From assembly GCA_023411375.1 (NCBI GenBank), contig JAEYOW010000022.1:1-64000 (forward strand): a stretch of 64,000 bases of DNA. The letters run 5' to 3'. The DNA comes from Bacillota bacterium (lineage in GTDB: Bacteria > Bacillota > Clostridia > Christensenellales > Aristaeellaceae). The position numbers and the translations under genes were made by a program. Numbering within the stretch: position 1 is the first letter of the stretch; each line of letters opens with the position of its first letter. Below, one piece after another: positions 63,306-64,000 of this stretch. The notes below the pieces were generated by a model. That model was given only the letters and a program-made list of their open reading frames with translations. It made no database searches and was not told the DNA's origin.

Positions 63306-64000
63306 GCCTCCAGCCTCCCGCCCGTCAGCTCCGTAAAGACGTCGGCCAGCGTGGGTTCGTTGGTGTGCAGAATGGTCAGCAGGTTGTTTTGCAACAAAAA
63401 AGGAGCTTGCCGTCCAGCGCTGTTTTGTCAAGCTCCACGGTATGACGGCGTTCCCTCCCGCCCTCCGCATAGGTATAGGTAAGCGTGCGCGCGCCACGCG
63501 TCATGATGAGGCGGTGCGGGCTGTCCAGCGCACGGAGTTCGCCGCCTGAAAGGAACGCGACCCGGTCGCACAGCTCGGTCGCGTCCTGCATGTTGTGGGT
63601 AGTGAGCACGATGGTCTTACCCTGCCCGCGCAGGCCGCGGATCAGCTCCTTCATCGCGGCGGCGTTGGTGGGGTCCAGGCCGCTGGTCGGCTCGTCCAGA
63701 AAGAGCAGGTCGGGATTGTGCAAAATGGCGCGCGCAAAATTCAGCCTGCTTTTCATACCCTTGCTGAACGCGCCCACGCGCATATTCGCAGCCTGCTCCA
63801 ATCCAAGCCGGCCGAGCAGCGTGTCGATTTCAAAGCAGGGACGGGCGTAGAGCGAGGAAAAGAAACGCAGATTTTCCCGGGCGGTCAGCTTTTCATAAAG
63901 CGTAGGCACCTCAAAATCCACGCCCACGCGGCTGAAAAAGGAACGCTTGAGGCGGTCGCATTGTTGCCCCATGACGGTGGCGGTACCGCCGTAATTTGGC
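63302..64000 (-). pseudogene. ABC exporter ATPase, partial at window end and frameshifted near the C-terminus
   Basis: The frame runs off the window, so Walker A is not seen. Present are the signature region GAFSKGMKSRLNFAR, Walker B LLFLDEPTSGLDP and the switch His in TTHNMQD. As given, the protein ends early at 63376 (LDGKLLFCCKTTC). If the T6 run (minus strand, 63401-63396) had seven T, the frame would continue LLFLLQNNLLTILHTNEPTLADVF and stop at 63302, overlapping the permease start. That ending is the family norm, so the shift is a recent mutation or a sequencing error. Confidence 0.8.

Overview
The window looks like a chromosome segment of a Gram-positive, low-GC-phylum (Firmicutes, probably Clostridia) bacterium with a fairly GC-rich genome. 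Evidence is a Phe T-box leader, a B. subtilis-type PurR, a purR / glmU-like / pth / mfd gene order that echoes the Bacillus purR-glmU-pth-mfd region, an RNase P RNA, AGGAGG-type ribosome binding sites, and surface proteins with MucBP-like and SH3 modules and no outer-membrane features. No rRNA, tRNA or CRISPR array was recognised.

Layout. 1-29772 is mostly core genome: the 3' part of a giant repeat-rich surface protein, two polytopic GT-C-like membrane proteins, murC, a coiled-coil membrane protein, a LytS-type sensor kinase with an in-frame amber codon, pheT and pheS behind a T-box, purR, an atypical glmU that lacks the pyrophosphorylase half, a secreted protein, a beta-propeller/solute-binding fusion, a SLOG-like protein, twin XRE regulators, pth-mfd, rnpB, a small zinc-ribbon protein and guaA.

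29769-41226 is an 11.5-kb integrated element in the 3' end of guaA. It is bounded by the 8-bp repeat GAGTGGGA and carries its own replacement GuaA stop. It encodes an XRE repressor, an excisionase-like protein whose start region is duplicated, a tyrosine integrase, a MobC-like protein, a RepA-like ATPase split by an IS110-family insertion, and a defence-type cargo: type III restriction-modification (mod intact, res frameshifted), an AT-rich protein with a HEPN-like RxxxxH motif, and a DinJ/RelE-type toxin-antitoxin pair.

41650-58648 is a 17-kb unidirectional (minus strand) locus that is the most unusual part. Five Ser/Thr kinases, four with a cytoplasmic zinc-ribbon N-terminus and one or more membrane segments before extra-cytoplasmic LRR, Sel1 or multi-TM tails, sit with two PP2C phosphatases and five FHA proteins in which the FHA domain is attached to a PrsW-like intramembrane protease, a von Willebrand A sensor, a trypsin-like protease, a kinase, or a zinc ribbon. 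The parts make a complete write/read/erase phospho-threonine system that could recruit envelope proteases and sensors to kinases. An HTH regulator, an inverted repeat and gene debris lie upstream. The window ends with a lipase-like hydrolase and an ABC exporter whose ATPase subunit is frameshifted and runs off the end.

Several genes carry single-base frameshifts in homopolymers (C7 in a kinase, T6 in the ABC ATPase) or an in-frame stop; each may be real decay, phase variation or an assembly error, and the sequence alone cannot decide.
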